Assembly (NCBI RefSeq): GCF_027942865.1
Contig: NC_134526.1
Coordinates: forward strand, 1,317,001 to 1,381,000
Length of the DNA stretch: 64,000 nucleotides
Direction of reading: 5' to 3'
DNA from: Odontesthes bonariensis
Lineage: Eukaryota > Chordata > Actinopteri > Atheriniformes > Atherinopsidae
Shown: positions 30,275 through 43,400 of the stretch, in pieces
How the letters are laid out: the number at the start of each line of letters is the position of its first letter
How positions within the stretch are numbered: position 1 is the stretch's first letter
The notes under the pieces: generated by a model
What the model saw: the letters and a program-made list of their open reading frames with translations, nothing else
What the model was told of the DNA's origin: nothing
The model's database searches: none
Translations under genes and position numbers: made by a program

Positions 30275-31271
30275 GTGAGTACAGCTGAGGCACGGGTCCT
30301 GGGGGAGGCTTCCAGGGTCCTGGGGAGGCTTCCAGGGTCCTGGGGGGGGGCTTCCAGGGTCCTGGAGAGGCTTCCAGGGTTCTATGGAGGCTTTCAGGGT
30401 CCTGGAGGAGGCTTCCAGGGTCCTGGGGAGGCTTCCATGGTCCTGGGGAGGCTTTCATGGTCCTGGGGGAGGCTTCCAGGGTCCTGGGGAGAGCTTTCAG
30501 GGTCCTGGAGGAGGCTTCCAGAGGTCCTATGGAGGCTTCCAGGGTTCTATGGAGGCTTCCAGGGGTCCTGGAGGAGGCTTCCAGGGTCCTGGGGAGGCTT
30601 CCATGGTCCTGGGGAGGCTTCCATGGTCCTGGGGGAGGCTTCCAGGGTTCTATGGAGGCTTCCAGGGGTCCTGGAGGAGGCTTCCAGGGTCCTGGGGAGG
30701 CTTCCATGGTCCTGGGGAGAGCTTTCAGGGTCCTGGAGGAGGCTTCCAGGGTTCTATGGAGGCTTCCAGGGGTCCTGGAGGAGGCTTCCAGGGTCCTGGG
30801 GAGAGCTTTCAGGGTCCTGGGGAGGCTTTCAGGTCCTGGAGGAGGCTTCCAGGGTCCTGGGGGGGGGGGCTTCCAGGGTCCTGGAGAGGCTTCCAGGGTT
30901 CTATGGAGGCTTTCAGGGTCCTGGAGGAGGCTTCCAGGGTCATGGGGAGGCTTCCATGGTCCTGGGGAGGCTTCCATGGTCCTGGGGGAGGCTTCCAGGG
31001 TCCTGGGGAGAGCTTTCAGGGTCCTGGAGGAGGCTTCCAGGGTTCTATGGAGGCTTCCAGGGGTCCTGGAGGAGGCTTCCAGGGTCCTGGGGAGAGCTTT
31101 CAGGGTCCTGGGGAGGCTTTCAGGTCCTGGGGAGTGGTGTCGGGTGGTGTCGGGTGGAGTGTAACCGAAGCGTCTCTTTCTGTTTCAGGGTGGTGCGTTC
31201 ACAGACCAGGAGAGTCCGAGTCCGGTTCCATTTCCATACAAGCTGTACGCACAAGTGGAGAAGAAAGGGGT

Positions 31272-31319
<48 letters not shown>

Positions 31320-33079
31320 TGTGGTGGAATGTTTCTGTTTACATCTGTACAAACACTGCCGATGACGCCGACTCTGTCAGCCAATCAGAGGGCTGCAGCT
31401 CACACCTGTCTCACACCTGTCCCCTGTCCTCAGGTGCAGTCCCAGCTGCTGTTCATCCGGGACAGTTTGCAGCAGATCTACCTCCTGTTCTCCAGCAGCA
31501 GCCTCTCCTCCACCGGCTGGGACGCCGTGAAGACCACCCAGTTCCTGGAGAGCCTCCACCGGCAGGTGGAGGAGCTCAGCAGCTGCGTGAGTTTACACCA
31601 GCAAACAAACAGCAGACTGAAGAAATACTACAGGAGGCTGAAAAACAGCACGGTGAGTTCCCTTACTGCCCCGTTACCCACTGTAGGTCTGACTGTAGGT
31701 CTGACTGTAGGTCTGACTGTAGGACTGACTGTAGGTCTGACTGTAGTACTGACTGTAGGTCTGACTGTAGTACTGACTGTAGGTCTGACTGTAGTACTGA
31801 CTGTAGTACTGACTGTAGGTCTGACTGTAGGTCTGACTGTAGTACTGACTGTAGTACTGACTGTAGGTCTGACTGTAGTACTGACTGTAGGTCTGACTGT
31901 AGGTCTGACTGTAGGTCTAACTGTAGGTCTGACTGTAGTACTGACTGTAGGTCTGACTGTAGGTCTGACTGTAGGTCTAACTGTAGTACTGACTGTAGTA
32001 CTGACTGTAGTACTGACTGTAGTACTGACTGTAGGTCTGACTGTAGGTCTGACTGTAGTACTGACTGTAGGTCTGACTGTAGGTCTGACTGTAGGTCTGA
32101 CTGTAGGTCTAACTGTAGTACTGACTGTAGTACTGACTGTAGGTCTGACTGTAGGTCTGACTGTAGGTCTAACTGTAGGTCTGACTGTAGGTCTAACTGT
32201 AGTACTGACTGTAGGTCTGACTGTAGGTCTAACTGTATGTCTGACTGTAGGTCTAACTGTAGTACTGACTGTAGGTCTGACTGTAGGTCTGACTGTAGGT
32301 CTAACTGTAGTACTGACTGTAGGTCTAACTGTAGTACTGACTGTAGTACTGACTGTAGGTCTAACTGTAGTACTGACTCTAGGTCTAACTATAGTACTGA
32401 CTGTAGGTCTAACTGTAGTACTGACTCTAGGTCTGACTGTAGGTCTAACTGTAGTACTGACTGTAGTACTGACTGTAGGTGTGACTGTAGTAGTGACTGT
32501 AGGTCTGACTGTAGGTCTGGCTGTAGTACTGACTGTAGTATTTTAGTACTGACTGTAGTACTGTAGTACTGACTGTTGTATTTTAATACTGACTGTAGTA
32601 TTTTAGTACTGACTGTAGTACTGACTGTAGTACTGACTGTAGGTGTGACTGTAGTAGTGACTGTAGGTCTGACTGTAGGTCTGGCTGTAGTACTGACTGT
32701 AGTATTTTAGTACTGACTGTAGTACTGTAGTACTGACTGTTGTATTTTAATACTGACTGTAGTATTTTAGTACTGACTGTAGTACTGACTGTAGTACTGA
32801 CTGTAGTATTTTAATACTGACTGTAGTACTGACTGTAGGTCTGACTGTAGTATTTTAGTACTGACTGTAGTACTGACTGTAGTATTTTAATACTGACTGT
32901 AGTACTGTCTATAGTACTGACTGTAGTGCCGTCTCTGTCCACAGGGGGGCAGTGCAGCCTCCTGGGAGCTGCTCAGGAGGGAGACCAAGGATCATCTGGA
33001 CAGGCTGGACCTTCTGGGGAACCTGGTGAAAGAGTCAGCCGCCAGCAGGGGGCGCTCTACAGACAGCAGCCCCCTCTGA
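30152..33079 (+). CDS. Teleost type I interferon, two-cysteine (group I), 4 coding exons, 185 aa
   Basis: This is a secreted antiviral cytokine that signals through a class II cytokine receptor and JAK-STAT. CDS: 30152-30274, 31189-31269, 31434-31652 and 32945-33079; all junctions are GT-AG, phase 0, summing to 558 nt. MFSHTGPLLVLCAVLTSALC is a signal peptide; the mature chain probably begins CDWLTEYSDLRNSS. Family landmarks are LVELMGG, QESPSPVPFPYKLYAQVE, QLLFIRDSLQQIYLLF, FLESLHRQVEELSSCV, RLKKYYRRL, GGSAASWELLRRETKDHL. Cys21 and Cys119 are the expected single disulfide pair. N-glycosylation sequons lie at Asn32 (NSS) and Asn139 (NST). Fish type I interferons are usually described with five exons; here the segment around SCVSLHQQTNSRLKK is uninterrupted. 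I do not assign a subgroup letter with confidence (similar to IFN-d of percomorphs). Confidence 0.9.
30296..31132. repeat. About 20-bp minisatellite filling interferon intron 1
   Basis: Units of GGTCCTGGGGAGGCTTCCAG, with TTCTATGGAGG, GAGAGCTTTCA and TTCCATGG variants. A sub-block from about 30342 recurs from about 30866. Apparent 235-720 codon frames are by-products. Confidence 0.94.
31189..31269 (+). CDS. interferon coding exon 2
   Basis: Acceptor TTTCTGTTTCAG. Encodes GGAFTDQESPSPVPFPYKLY then AQVEKKG. The donor GGG|GTAATC is weak and runs directly into an AATC microsatellite. Confidence 0.85.
31271..31319. repeat. (AATC)n microsatellite in interferon intron 2
   Basis: About 12 copies of the tetranucleotide immediately follow the exon 2 donor. 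Confidence 0.95.
31434..31652 (+). CDS. interferon coding exon 3
   Basis: Acceptor CTGTCCTCAG. Encodes VQSQLLFIRDSLQQIYLLFS through ELSSCV to YYRRLKNST, donor ACG|GTGAGT. A latent donor-like GTGAGT lies inside it, right after the Cys119 codon, but reading through keeps similarity. Confidence 0.88.
31681..32930. repeat. 12-bp minisatellite filling interferon intron 3
   Basis: Units alternate CTGACTGTAGGT and CTGACTGTAGTA. Near the right end an AT-rich type (GTATTTTAGTACTGACTGTA) appears, and a block at about 32466-32591 recurs 164 bp later. Confidence 0.95.
32945..33079 (+). CDS. interferon coding exon 4 and stop
   Basis: Acceptor TCTGTCCACAG. Encodes GGSAASWELLRRETKDHLDR (helices E and F) to a short Ser-rich end, DSSPL-TGA. 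Confidence 0.9.
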   Translation, partial: GGSAASWELLRRETKDHLDRLDLLGNLVKESAASRGRSTDSSPL

Positions 33080-33110
33080 TCCTCTGGAACAGATTCACTT
33101 TCTACTGTTT

Positions 33111-33180
33111 TTTATTTATTTATTTAATTATTTATTTATGTAAGCCTATTTATTTCCTGTTATTAATATATTTATTAACT
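33111..33180 (+). promoter_or_regulatory. AU-rich element in the interferon 3'UTR
   Basis: Overlapping ATTTA pentamers (TTTATTTATTTATTTAATTA, ATTTATTTATG, CTATTTATTTCC) lie 31 nt after the stop. AREs of this type speed decay of cytokine mRNAs. Confidence 0.75.
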
Positions 33181-33227
33181 AAATGGTCTCTTTTTTATAT
33201 TTTTGTATTTTTTTATGTTTGTAAAAA

Positions 33228-33233
33228 AATAAA
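33228..33233 (+). terminator. Polyadenylation signal AATAAA of the interferon gene
   Basis: AATAAA lies 149 nt after the stop and is followed by TCTCATCTCTAGTTTGTGTT, a GT-rich downstream element. Confidence 0.8.
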
Positions 33234-35149
33234 GTTCAGATCTCATCTCTAGTTTGTGTTCTGTTGTTTCACCCCCGAGTCTGTCAGGGTTCTCTTTTAC
33301 TCGCCTTCAACATGTAAGAAGCTTAAAACCTTTGGCACGATCTTACCGCTGTCACGTGACCTTTGGAACGATCTTACCGCTGTCACGTGACCTTTGGAAC
33401 GATCTTACCGCTGTCACGTGACCTTTGGAACGATCTTACCGCTGTCACGTGACCTTTGGCACGCTCTTACAGCTGTCACGTGACCTTTGGCTCGCTCTTA
33501 CAGCTGTCACGTTACCTTTGGTACGATCTTACCGCTGTCACGTGACCTTTGGCTCGCTCTTACAGCTGTCACGTTACCTTTGGTACGATCTTACCGCTGT
33601 CACGTGACCTTTGGCACGATCTTACAGCTGTCACGTGACCTTTGGCACGCTCTTACAGCTGTCACGTGACCTTTGGCACGCTCTTACAGCTGTCACGTGA
33701 CCTTTGGCACGATCTTACAGCTGTCACGTGACCTTTGGCTCGCTCTTACAGCTGTCACGTGACCTTTGGCACGATCTTCCCGCTGTCACGTGACTTTTGG
33801 CACGATCTTCCCGCTGTCACGTGACCTTTGGCACGCTCTTACCGCTGGCACGTGACCTTTGGCACGCTCTTACCGCTGGCACGTGACCTTTGGCACGCTC
33901 TTACAGCTGTCACGTGACCATTGGCACGCTCTTACCGCTGTCACGTGACCTTTGGCACGCTCTTACCGCTGGCACGTGACCTTTGGCACGCTCTTACCGT
34001 TGTCACGTGACCTTTGGCACGCTCTTACCGCTGTCACGTGACCTTTGGCACGCTCTTACCGCTGTCACGTGACCTTTGGCACGCTCTTACCGCTGTCACG
34101 TGACCTTTGGCACGCTCTTACCGCTGTCACGTGACCTTTGGCAAGATCTTACCGTTGTCACGTGACCTTTGGCACGCTCTTACCGCTGTCACGTGACCTT
34201 TGGCACGCTCTTACAGCTGTCACGTGACCTTTGGCACGATCTTACCGCTGTCACGTGACTTTTGGCACGCTCTTACCGCTGTCACGTGACCTTTGGCACG
34301 CTCTTACCGCTGTCACGTGACCTTTGGCACGCTCTTACAGCTGTCACGTGACCTTGGGCACGCTCTTACAGCTGTCACGTGACCTTTGGCACGCTCTTAC
34401 CAATGTCACGTGACCTTTGGCACGATCTTACAGCTGTCACGTGACCTTTGGCACGATCTTACAGCTGTCACGTGACCTTTGGCACGATCTTACCGTTGTC
34501 ACGTGACCTTTGGCTCGCTCTTACAGCTGTCACGTGACCTTTGGCATGCTCTTACCGCTGTCACGTGACCTTTGGCACGCTCTTACCGCTGTCACGTGAC
34601 CTTTGGCACGCACTTACCGCTGGCACGTGACCTTTGGCACGATCTTACCGTTGTCACGTAACCTTTGGCACGCTCTTACCGCTGTCACGTGACCTTTGGC
34701 ACGCTCTTACCGCTGTCACGTGACCTTTGGCACGCTCTTACCGCTGTCACGTGACCTTGGGCACACTCTTACAGCTGTCACGTGACCTTTGGCACACTCT
34801 TACCAATGTCACGTGACCTTTGGCACGATCTTACAGCTGTCACGTGACCTTTGGCACGATCTTACCGTTGTCACGTGACCTTTGGCTCGCTCTTACAGCT
34901 GTCACGTGACCTTTGGCATGCTCTTACCGCTGTCACGTGACCTTTGGCACGCTCTTACCGCTGTCACGTGACCTTTGGCACGCTCTTACCGCTGTCACGT
35001 GACCTTTGGCACGCTCTTACCAATGTCACGTGACCTTTGGCACGATCTTACAGCTGTCACGTGACCTTTGGCACGATCTTACCGTTGTCACGTGACCTTT
35101 GGCACGCTCTTACCGCTGTCACGTGACGTTTGGCACGATCTTACCGCTG

Positions 35150-38100
35150 TCACGTGACCTTTGGCACGATCTTCCCGCTGTCACGTGACCTTTGGCACGA
35201 TCTTACAGCTGTCACGTGACTTTTGGCACGATCTTACCGCTGTCACGTGACTTTTGGCACGATCTTCCCGCTGTCACGTGACCTTTGGCACGCTCTTACC
35301 GCTGTCACGTGACCTTTGGCACGCACTTACCGCTGGCACGTGACCTTTGGCACGCTCTTACCGCTGTCACGTGACCTTTGGCACGCTCTTACCGTTGTCA
35401 CGTGACCTTTGGCACGCTCTTACCGCTGTCACGTGACCTTTGGCACGCTCTTACCGCTGTCACGTGACCTTTGGCACGCTCTTACCGCTGTCACGTGACC
35501 TTTGGCACGCTCTTACCGCTGTCACGTGACCTTTGGCAAGATCTTACCGTTGTCACGTGACCTTTGGCACGCTCTTACCGCTGTCACGTGACCTTTGGCA
35601 CGCTCTTACCGCTGTCACGTGACTTTTGGCACGATCTTCCCGCTGTCACGTGACCTTTGGCACGCTCTTACAGCTGTCACGTGACCTTTGGCACGATCTT
35701 ACCGCTGTCACGTGACTTTTGGCACGCTCTTACCGCTGTCACGTGACCTTTGGCACGCTCTTACCGCTGTCACGTGACCTTTGGCACGCTCTTACCGCTG
35801 TCACGTGACCTTGGGCACGCTCTTACAGCTGTCACGTGACCTTTGGCACGCTCTTACCAATGTCACGTGACCTTTGGCACGATCTTACAGCTGTCACGTG
35901 ACCTTTGGCACGATCTTACAGCTGTCACGTGACCTTTGGCACGATCTTACCGTTGTCACGTGACCTTTGGCTCGCTCTTACAGCTGTCACGTGACCTTTG
36001 GCATGCTCTTACCGCTGTCACGTGACCTTTGGCACGCTCTTACCGCTGTCACGTGACCTTTGGCACGCACTTACCGCTGGCACGTGACCTTTGGCACGAT
36101 CTTACCGTTGTCACGTAACCTTTGGCACGCTCTTACCGCTGTCACGTGACCTTTGGCACGCTCTTACCGCTGTCACGTGACCTTTGGCACGCTCTTACCG
36201 CTGTCACGTGACCTTGGGCACACTCTTACAGCTGTCACGTGACCTTTGGCACACTCTTACCAATGTCACGTGACCTTTGGCACGATCTTACAGCTGTCAC
36301 GTGACCTTTGGCACGATCTTACCGTTGTCACGTGACCTTTGGCTCGCTCTTACAGCTGTCACGTGACCTTTGGCATGCTCTTACCGCTGTCACGTGACCT
36401 TTGGCACGCTCTTACCGTTGTCACGTGACCTTTGGCACGCTCTTACCGCTGTCACGTGACGTTTGGCACGATCTTACCGCTGTCACGTGACCTTTGGCAC
36501 GATCTTACAGCTGTCACGTGACTTTTGGCACGATCTTCCCGCTGTCACGTGACCTTTGGCACGATCTTACAGCTGTCACGTGACTTTTGGCACGATCTTA
36601 CCGCTGTCACGTGACTTTTGGCACGATCTTCCCGCTGTCACGTGACCTTTGGCACGCTCTTACCGCTGTCACGTGACCTTTGGCACGCACTTACCGCTGG
36701 CACGTGACCTTTGGCACGATCTTACCGTTGTCACGTGACCTTTGGCACGCTCTTACCGTTGTCACGTGACCTTTGGCACGCTCTTACCGCTGTCACGTGA
36801 CCTTTGGCACGCTCTTACAGCTGTCACGTGACCTTTGGCACACTCTTACCAATGTCACGTGACCTTTGGCACGATCTTACAGCTGTCACGTGACCTTTGG
36901 CACGCTCTTACAGCTGTCACGTGACCTTTGGCACGATCTTACCGTTGTCACGTGACCTTTGGCTCGCTCTTACAGCTGTCACGTGACCTTTGGCTCGCTC
37001 TTACAGCTGTCACGTGACCTTTGGCACGATCTTACCGTTGTCACGTGACCTTTGGCACGCTCTTACAGCTGTCACGTGACCTTTGGCACGATCTTACCGT
37101 TGTCACGTGACCTTTGGCACGATCTTACCGCTGTCACGTGACCTTTGGCTCGCTCTTACAGCTGTCACGTGACCTTTGGCACGCTCTTACCGCTGGCACG
37201 TGACCTTTGGCACGCTCTTACCGTTGTCAAGTGACCTTTGGCACGCTCTTACCGCTGTCACGTGACCTTTGGCACGCTCTTACCGCTGTCACGTGACCTT
37301 TGGCACGCTCTTACCGCTGTCACGTGACCTTTGGCACGCTCTTACCGCTGTCACGTGACCTTTGGCAAGATCTTACCGTTGTCACGTGACCTTTGGCACG
37401 CTCTTACCGCTGTCACGTGACCTTTGGCACGTGACTTTTGGCACGATCTTCCCGCTGTCACGTGACCTTTGGCACGCTCTTACAGCTGTCACGTGACCTT
37501 TGGCACGATCTTACCGCTGTCACGTGACTTTTGGCACGCTCTTACCGCTGTCACGTGACCTTTGGCACGCTCTTACCGCTGTCACGTGACCTTTGGCACG
37601 CTCTTACAGCTGTCACGTGACCTTGGGCACGCTCTTACAGCTGTCACGTGACCTTTGGCACGCTCTTACCAATGTCACGTGACCTTTGGCACGATCTTAC
37701 AGCTGTCACGTGACCTTTGGCACGATCTTACAGCTGTCACGTGACCTTTGGCACGATCTTACCGTTGTCACGTGACCTTTGGCTCGCTCTTACAGCTGTC
37801 ACGTGACCTTTGGCATGCTCTTACCGCTGTCACGTGACCTTTGGCACGCTCTTACCGCTGTCACGTGACCTTTGGCACGCACTTACCGCTGGCACGTGAC
37901 CTTTGGCACGATCTTACCGTTGTCACGTAACCTTTGGCACGCTCTTACCGCTGTCACGTGACCTTTGGCACGCTCTTACCGCTGTCACGTGACCTTTGGC
38001 ACGCTCTTACAGCTGTCACGTGACCTTGGGCACACTCTTACAGCTGTCACGTGACCTTTGGCACACTCTTACCAATGTCACGTGAACTTTGGCACGATCT

Positions 38101-40480
38101 TACAGCTGTCACGTGACCTTTGGCACGATCTTACCGTTGTCACGTGACCTTTGGCTCGCTCTTACAGCTGTCACGTGACCTTTGTCATGCTCTTACCGCT
38201 GTCACGTGACCTTTGGCACGCTCTTACCGCTGTCACGTGACCTTTGGCACGCTCTTACCGCTGTCACGTGACCTTTGGCACGCTCTTACCAATGTCACGT
38301 GACCTTTGGCACGATCTTACAGCTGTCACGTGACCTTTGGCACGATCTTACCGTTGTCACGTGACCTTTGGCACGCTCTTACCGCTGTCACGTGACGTTT
38401 GGCACGATCTTACCGCTGTCACGTGACCTTTGGCACGATCTTACAGCTGTCACGTGACTTTTGGCACGATCTTCCCGCTGTCACGTGACCTTTGGCACGA
38501 TCTTACAGCTGTCACGTGACTTTTGGCACGATCTTACCGCTGTCACGTGACTTTTGGCACGATCTTCCCGCTGTCACGTGACCTTTGGCACGCTCTTACC
38601 GCTGTCACGTGACCTTTGGCACGCACTTACCGCTGGCACGTGACCTTTGGCACGCTCTTACCGCTGTCACGTGACCTTTGGCACGCTCTTACCGTTGTCA
38701 CGTGACCTTTGGCACGCTCTTACCGCTGTCACGTGACCTTTGGCACGCTCTTACCGCTGTCACGTGACCTTTGGCACGCTCTTACCGCTGTCACGTGACC
38801 TTTGGCACGCTCTTACCGCTGTCACGTGACCTTTGGCAAGATCTTACCGTTGTCACGTGACCTTTGGCACGCTCTTACCGCTGTCACGTGACCTTTGGCA
38901 CGCTCTTACCGCTGTCACGTGACTTTTGGCACGATCTTCCCGCTGTCACGTGACCTTTGGCACGCTCTTACAGCTGTCACGTGACCTTTGGCACGATCTT
39001 ACCGCTGTCACGTGACTTTTGGCACGCTCTTACCGCTGTCACGTGACCTTTGGCACGCTCTTACCGCTGTCACGTGACCTTTGGCACGCTCTTACCGCTG
39101 TCACGTGACCTTGGGCACGCTCTTACAGCTGTCACGTGACCTTTGGCACGCTCTTACCAATGTCACGTGACCTTTGGCACGATCTTACAGCTGTCACGTG
39201 ACCTTTGGCACGATCTTACAGCTGTCACGTGACCTTTGGCACGATCTTACCGTTGTCACGTGACCTTTGGCTCGCTCTTACAGCTGTCACGTGACCTTTG
39301 GCATGCTCTTACCGCTGTCACGTGACCTTTGGCACGCTCTTACCGCTGTCACGTGACCTTTGGCACGCACTTACCGCTGGCACGTGACCTTTGGCACGAT
39401 CTTACCGTTGTCACGTAACCTTTGGCACGCTCTTACCGCTGTCACGTGACCTTTGGCACGGTCTTACCGCTGTCACGTGACCTTTGGCACGCTCTTACCG
39501 CTGTCACGTGACCTTGGGCACACTCTTACAGCTGTCACGTGACCTTTGGCACACTCTTACCAATGTCACGTGACCTTTGGCACGATCTTACAGCTGTCAC
39601 GTGACCTTTGGCACGATCTTACCGTTGTCACGTGACCTTTGGCTCGCTCTTACAGCTGTCACGTGACCTTTGGCATGCTCTTACCGCTGTCACGTGACCT
39701 TTGGCACGCTCTTACCGTTGTCACGTGACCTTTGGCACGCTCTTACCGCTGTCACGTGACGTTTGGCACGATCTTACCGCTGTCACGTGACCTTTGGCAC
39801 GATCTTACAGCTGTCACGTGACTTTTGGCACGATCTTCCCGCTGTCACGTGACCTTTGGCACGATCTTACAGCTGTCACGTGACTTTCGGCACGATCTTA
39901 CCGCTGTCACGTGACTTTTGGTACGATCTTCCCGCTGTCACGTGACCTTTGGCACGCTCTTACCGCTGTCACGTGACCTTTGGCACGCACTTACCGCTGG
40001 CACGTGACCTTTGGCACGATCTTACCGTTGTCACGTGACCTTTGGCACGCTCTTACCGCTGTCACGTGACCTTTGGCACGCTCTTACCGCTGTCACGTGA
40101 CCTTTGGCACGCTCTTACAGCTGTCACGTGACCTTTGGCACACTCTTACCAATGTCACGTGACCTTTGGCACGATCTTACAGCTGTCACGTGACCTTTGG
40201 CACGCTCTTACAGCTGTCACGTGACCTTTGGCACGATCTTACCGTTGTCACGTGACCTTTGGCTCGCTCTTACAGCTGTCACGTGACCTTTGGCTCGCTC
40301 TTACAGCTGTCACGTGACCTTTGGCACGATCTTACCGTTGTCACGTGACCTTTGGCACGCTCTTACAGCTGTCACGTGACCTTTGGCACGATCTTACCGT
40401 TGTCACGTGACCTTTGGCACGATCTTACCGCTGTCACGTGACCTTTGGCTCGCTCTTACAGCTGTCACGTGACCTTTGGC
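35150..40480. repeat. 3300-bp higher-order repeat in the E-box satellite
   Basis: 35150-37180 and 38450-40480 match at an offset of exactly 3300 bp; for instance the CAAGATC variant recurs near 35538 and 38838 in identical context. 3300 equals 106 x 31 + 14, which is explained by the single 14-bp truncated unit near 37430 between the copies. Confidence 0.85.
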
Positions 40481-43400
40481 ACGATCTTACCATTGTCACG
40501 TGACCTTTGGCACGCTCTTACCGCTGTCACGTGACCTTTGGCACGCTCTTACCGCTGTCACGTGACCTTTGGCACGCTCTTACAGCTGTCACGTGACCTT
40601 TGGCACGCTCTTACCGCTGTCACGTGACCTTTGGCACGCTCTTACAGCTGTCACGTGACCTTTGGCACGCTCTTACCGCTGTCACGTGACCTTTGGCACG
40701 CTCTTACCAATGTCACGTGACCTTTGGCACGATCTTACAGCTGTCACGTGACCTTTGGCACGATCTTACCGCTGTCACGTGACCTTTTGCACGCTCTTAC
40801 CGCTTTCTCGTGACCTTTGGCTCGATCTTACAGCCGTCACGTGACCTTTGGCACGATCTTACCGCTGTCACGTGACCTTTGGCACGATCTTACCGCTGTC
40901 ACGTGACCTTTGGCACGATCTTACCGCTGTCACGTGACCTTTGGCACGATCTTACAGCTGTCACGTGACCTTTGGCACGATCTTACCGCTGTCACGTGAC
41001 CTTTGGCACGCTCTTACAGCTGTCTCGTGACCTTTGGCTCGATCTTACAGCCGTCACGTGACCTTTGGCACGATCTTACCGCTGTCACGTGACCTTTGGC
41101 ACGATCTTACCGCTGTCACGTGACCTTTGGCACGATCTTACCGCTGTCACGTGACCTTTGGCACGCTCTTACCGCTGTCACGTGACCTTTGGCACGATCT
41201 TACCACTGTCACGTGACCTTTGGCACGCTCTTACCGCTGTCACGTGACCTTTGGTACGATCTTACCGCTGTCAAGTGACCTTTGGCATGCTCTTACCGCT
41301 GTCACGTGACCTTTGGCACGATCTTACCGCTGTCACATGACCTTTGGCACGATCTTACCGCTGTCACGTGACCTTTGGCATGCTCTTACCGCTGTCACGT
41401 GACCTTTGGCATGCTCTTACCGCTGTCATGTGACCTGTGGCACGCTCTTACCGCTGTCACGTGACCTTTGGTACGATCTTACCGCTGTCACGTGACCTTT
41501 GGCACACTCGTACCGCTGTCACGTGACCTTTGGCACGATCTTACCGCTGTCACGTGACCTTTGGCACGATCTTACCGCTGTCACGTGACCTTTGGCGCGC
41601 TCTTACCGCTGTCACGTGACCTTTGGCACGCTCTTACCGCTGTCACGTGACCTTTGGCACGCTCTTACCGCTGTCACGTGACCTTTGGTACGATCTTACC
41701 GCATTCACGTGACCTTTGGCACGCTCTTACCGCTGTCACGTGACCTTTGGTACGATATTACCGCTGTCACGTGACCTTTGGCACGCTCTTACCGCTGTCA
41801 CGTGACCTTTGGCACGCTCTTACAGCTGTCACGTGACCTTTGGCACGCTCTTACCGCTGTCACGTGACCTTTGGCACGCTCTTACCGTTGTCACGTGACC
41901 TTTGGCACGCTCTTACCGCTGTCACGTGACCTTTGGCACGCTCTTACCGCTGTCACGTGACCTTTGGTACGATCTTACCGCATTCACGTGACCTTTGGCA
42001 CGCTCTTACCGCTGTCACGTGACCTTTGGTACGATCTTACCGCATTCACGTGACCTTTGGCACGCTCTTACCGCTGTCACGTGACCTTTGGCACGCTCTT
42101 ACCGCTGTCACGTGACCTTTGGCACGCTCTTACCGCTGTCACGTGACCTTTGGCACGCTCATACAGCTGTCACGTGACCTTTGGCACGATCTTACCGTTG
42201 TCACGTGACCTTTGGCTCGCTCTTACAGCTGTCACGTGACCTTTGGCTCGCTCTTACAGCTGTCACGTGACCTTTGGCACGATCTTACCGTTGTCACGTG
42301 ACCTTTGGCACGCTCTTACAGCTGTCACGTGACCTTTGGCACGATCTTACCGTTGTCACGTGACCTTTGGCACGATCTTACCGCTGTCACGTGACCTTTG
42401 GCTCGCTCTTACAGCTGTCACGTGACCTTTGGCACGATCTTACCATTGTCACGTGACCTTTGGCACGCTCTTACCGCTGTCACGTGACCTTTGGCACGCT
42501 CTTACCGCTGTCACGTGACCTTTGGCACGCTCTTACAGCTGTCACGTGACCTTTGGCACGCTCTTACCGCTGTCACGTGACCTTTGGCACGCTCTTACAG
42601 CTGTCACGTGACCTTTGGCACGCTCTTACCGCTGTCACGTGACCTTTGGCACGCTCTTACCAATGTCACGTGACCTTTGGCACGATCTTACAGCTGTCAC
42701 GTGACCTTTGGCACGATCTTACCGCTGTCACGTGACCTTTTGCACGCTCTTACCGCTTTCTCGTGACCTTTGGCTCGATCTTACCGCTGTCTCGTGACCT
42801 TTGGCTCGATCTTACAGCCGTCACGTGACCTTTGGCACGATCTTACCGCTGTCACGTGACCTTTGGCACGCTCTTACCGCTGTCACGTGACCTTTGGCAC
42901 GCTCTTACCGCTGTCACGTGACCTTTGGTACGATCTTACCGCTGTCACATGACCTTTGGCACGATCTTACCACTGTCACGTGACCTTTGGCACGCTCTTA
43001 CCGCTGTCAAGTGACCTTTGGCATGCTCTTACCGCTGTCACGTGACCTTTGGCACGATCTTACCGCTGTCACATGACCTTTGGCACGATCTTACCGCTGT
43101 CACGTGACCTTTGGCATGCTCTTACCGCTGTCACGTGACCTTTGGCATGCTCTTACCGCTGTCATGTGACCTGTGGCACGCTCTTACCGCTGTCACGTGA
43201 CCTTTGGTACGATCTTGCCGCTGTCACGTGACCTTTGGCACACTCGTACCGCTGTCACGTGACCTTTGGCACGATCTTACCGCTGTCACGTGACCTTTGG
43301 CACGATCTTACCGCTGTCACGTGACCTTTGGCGCGCTCTTACCGCTGTCACGTGACCTTTGGCACGCTCTTACCGCTGTCACGTGACCTTTGGCACGCTC

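Noticed and set aside
31585..31652. Use of the GTGAGT after the Cys119 codon as the real exon 3 donor
   Set aside because: The sequence past it (SLHQQTNSRLKKYYRRL) matches the interferon family in frame, and the donor at 31653 joins in phase to 32945.
30384..32546. A 720-codon frame across interferon introns 1 to 3
   Set aside because: It is out of frame with the interferon exons and composed of intronic arrays.
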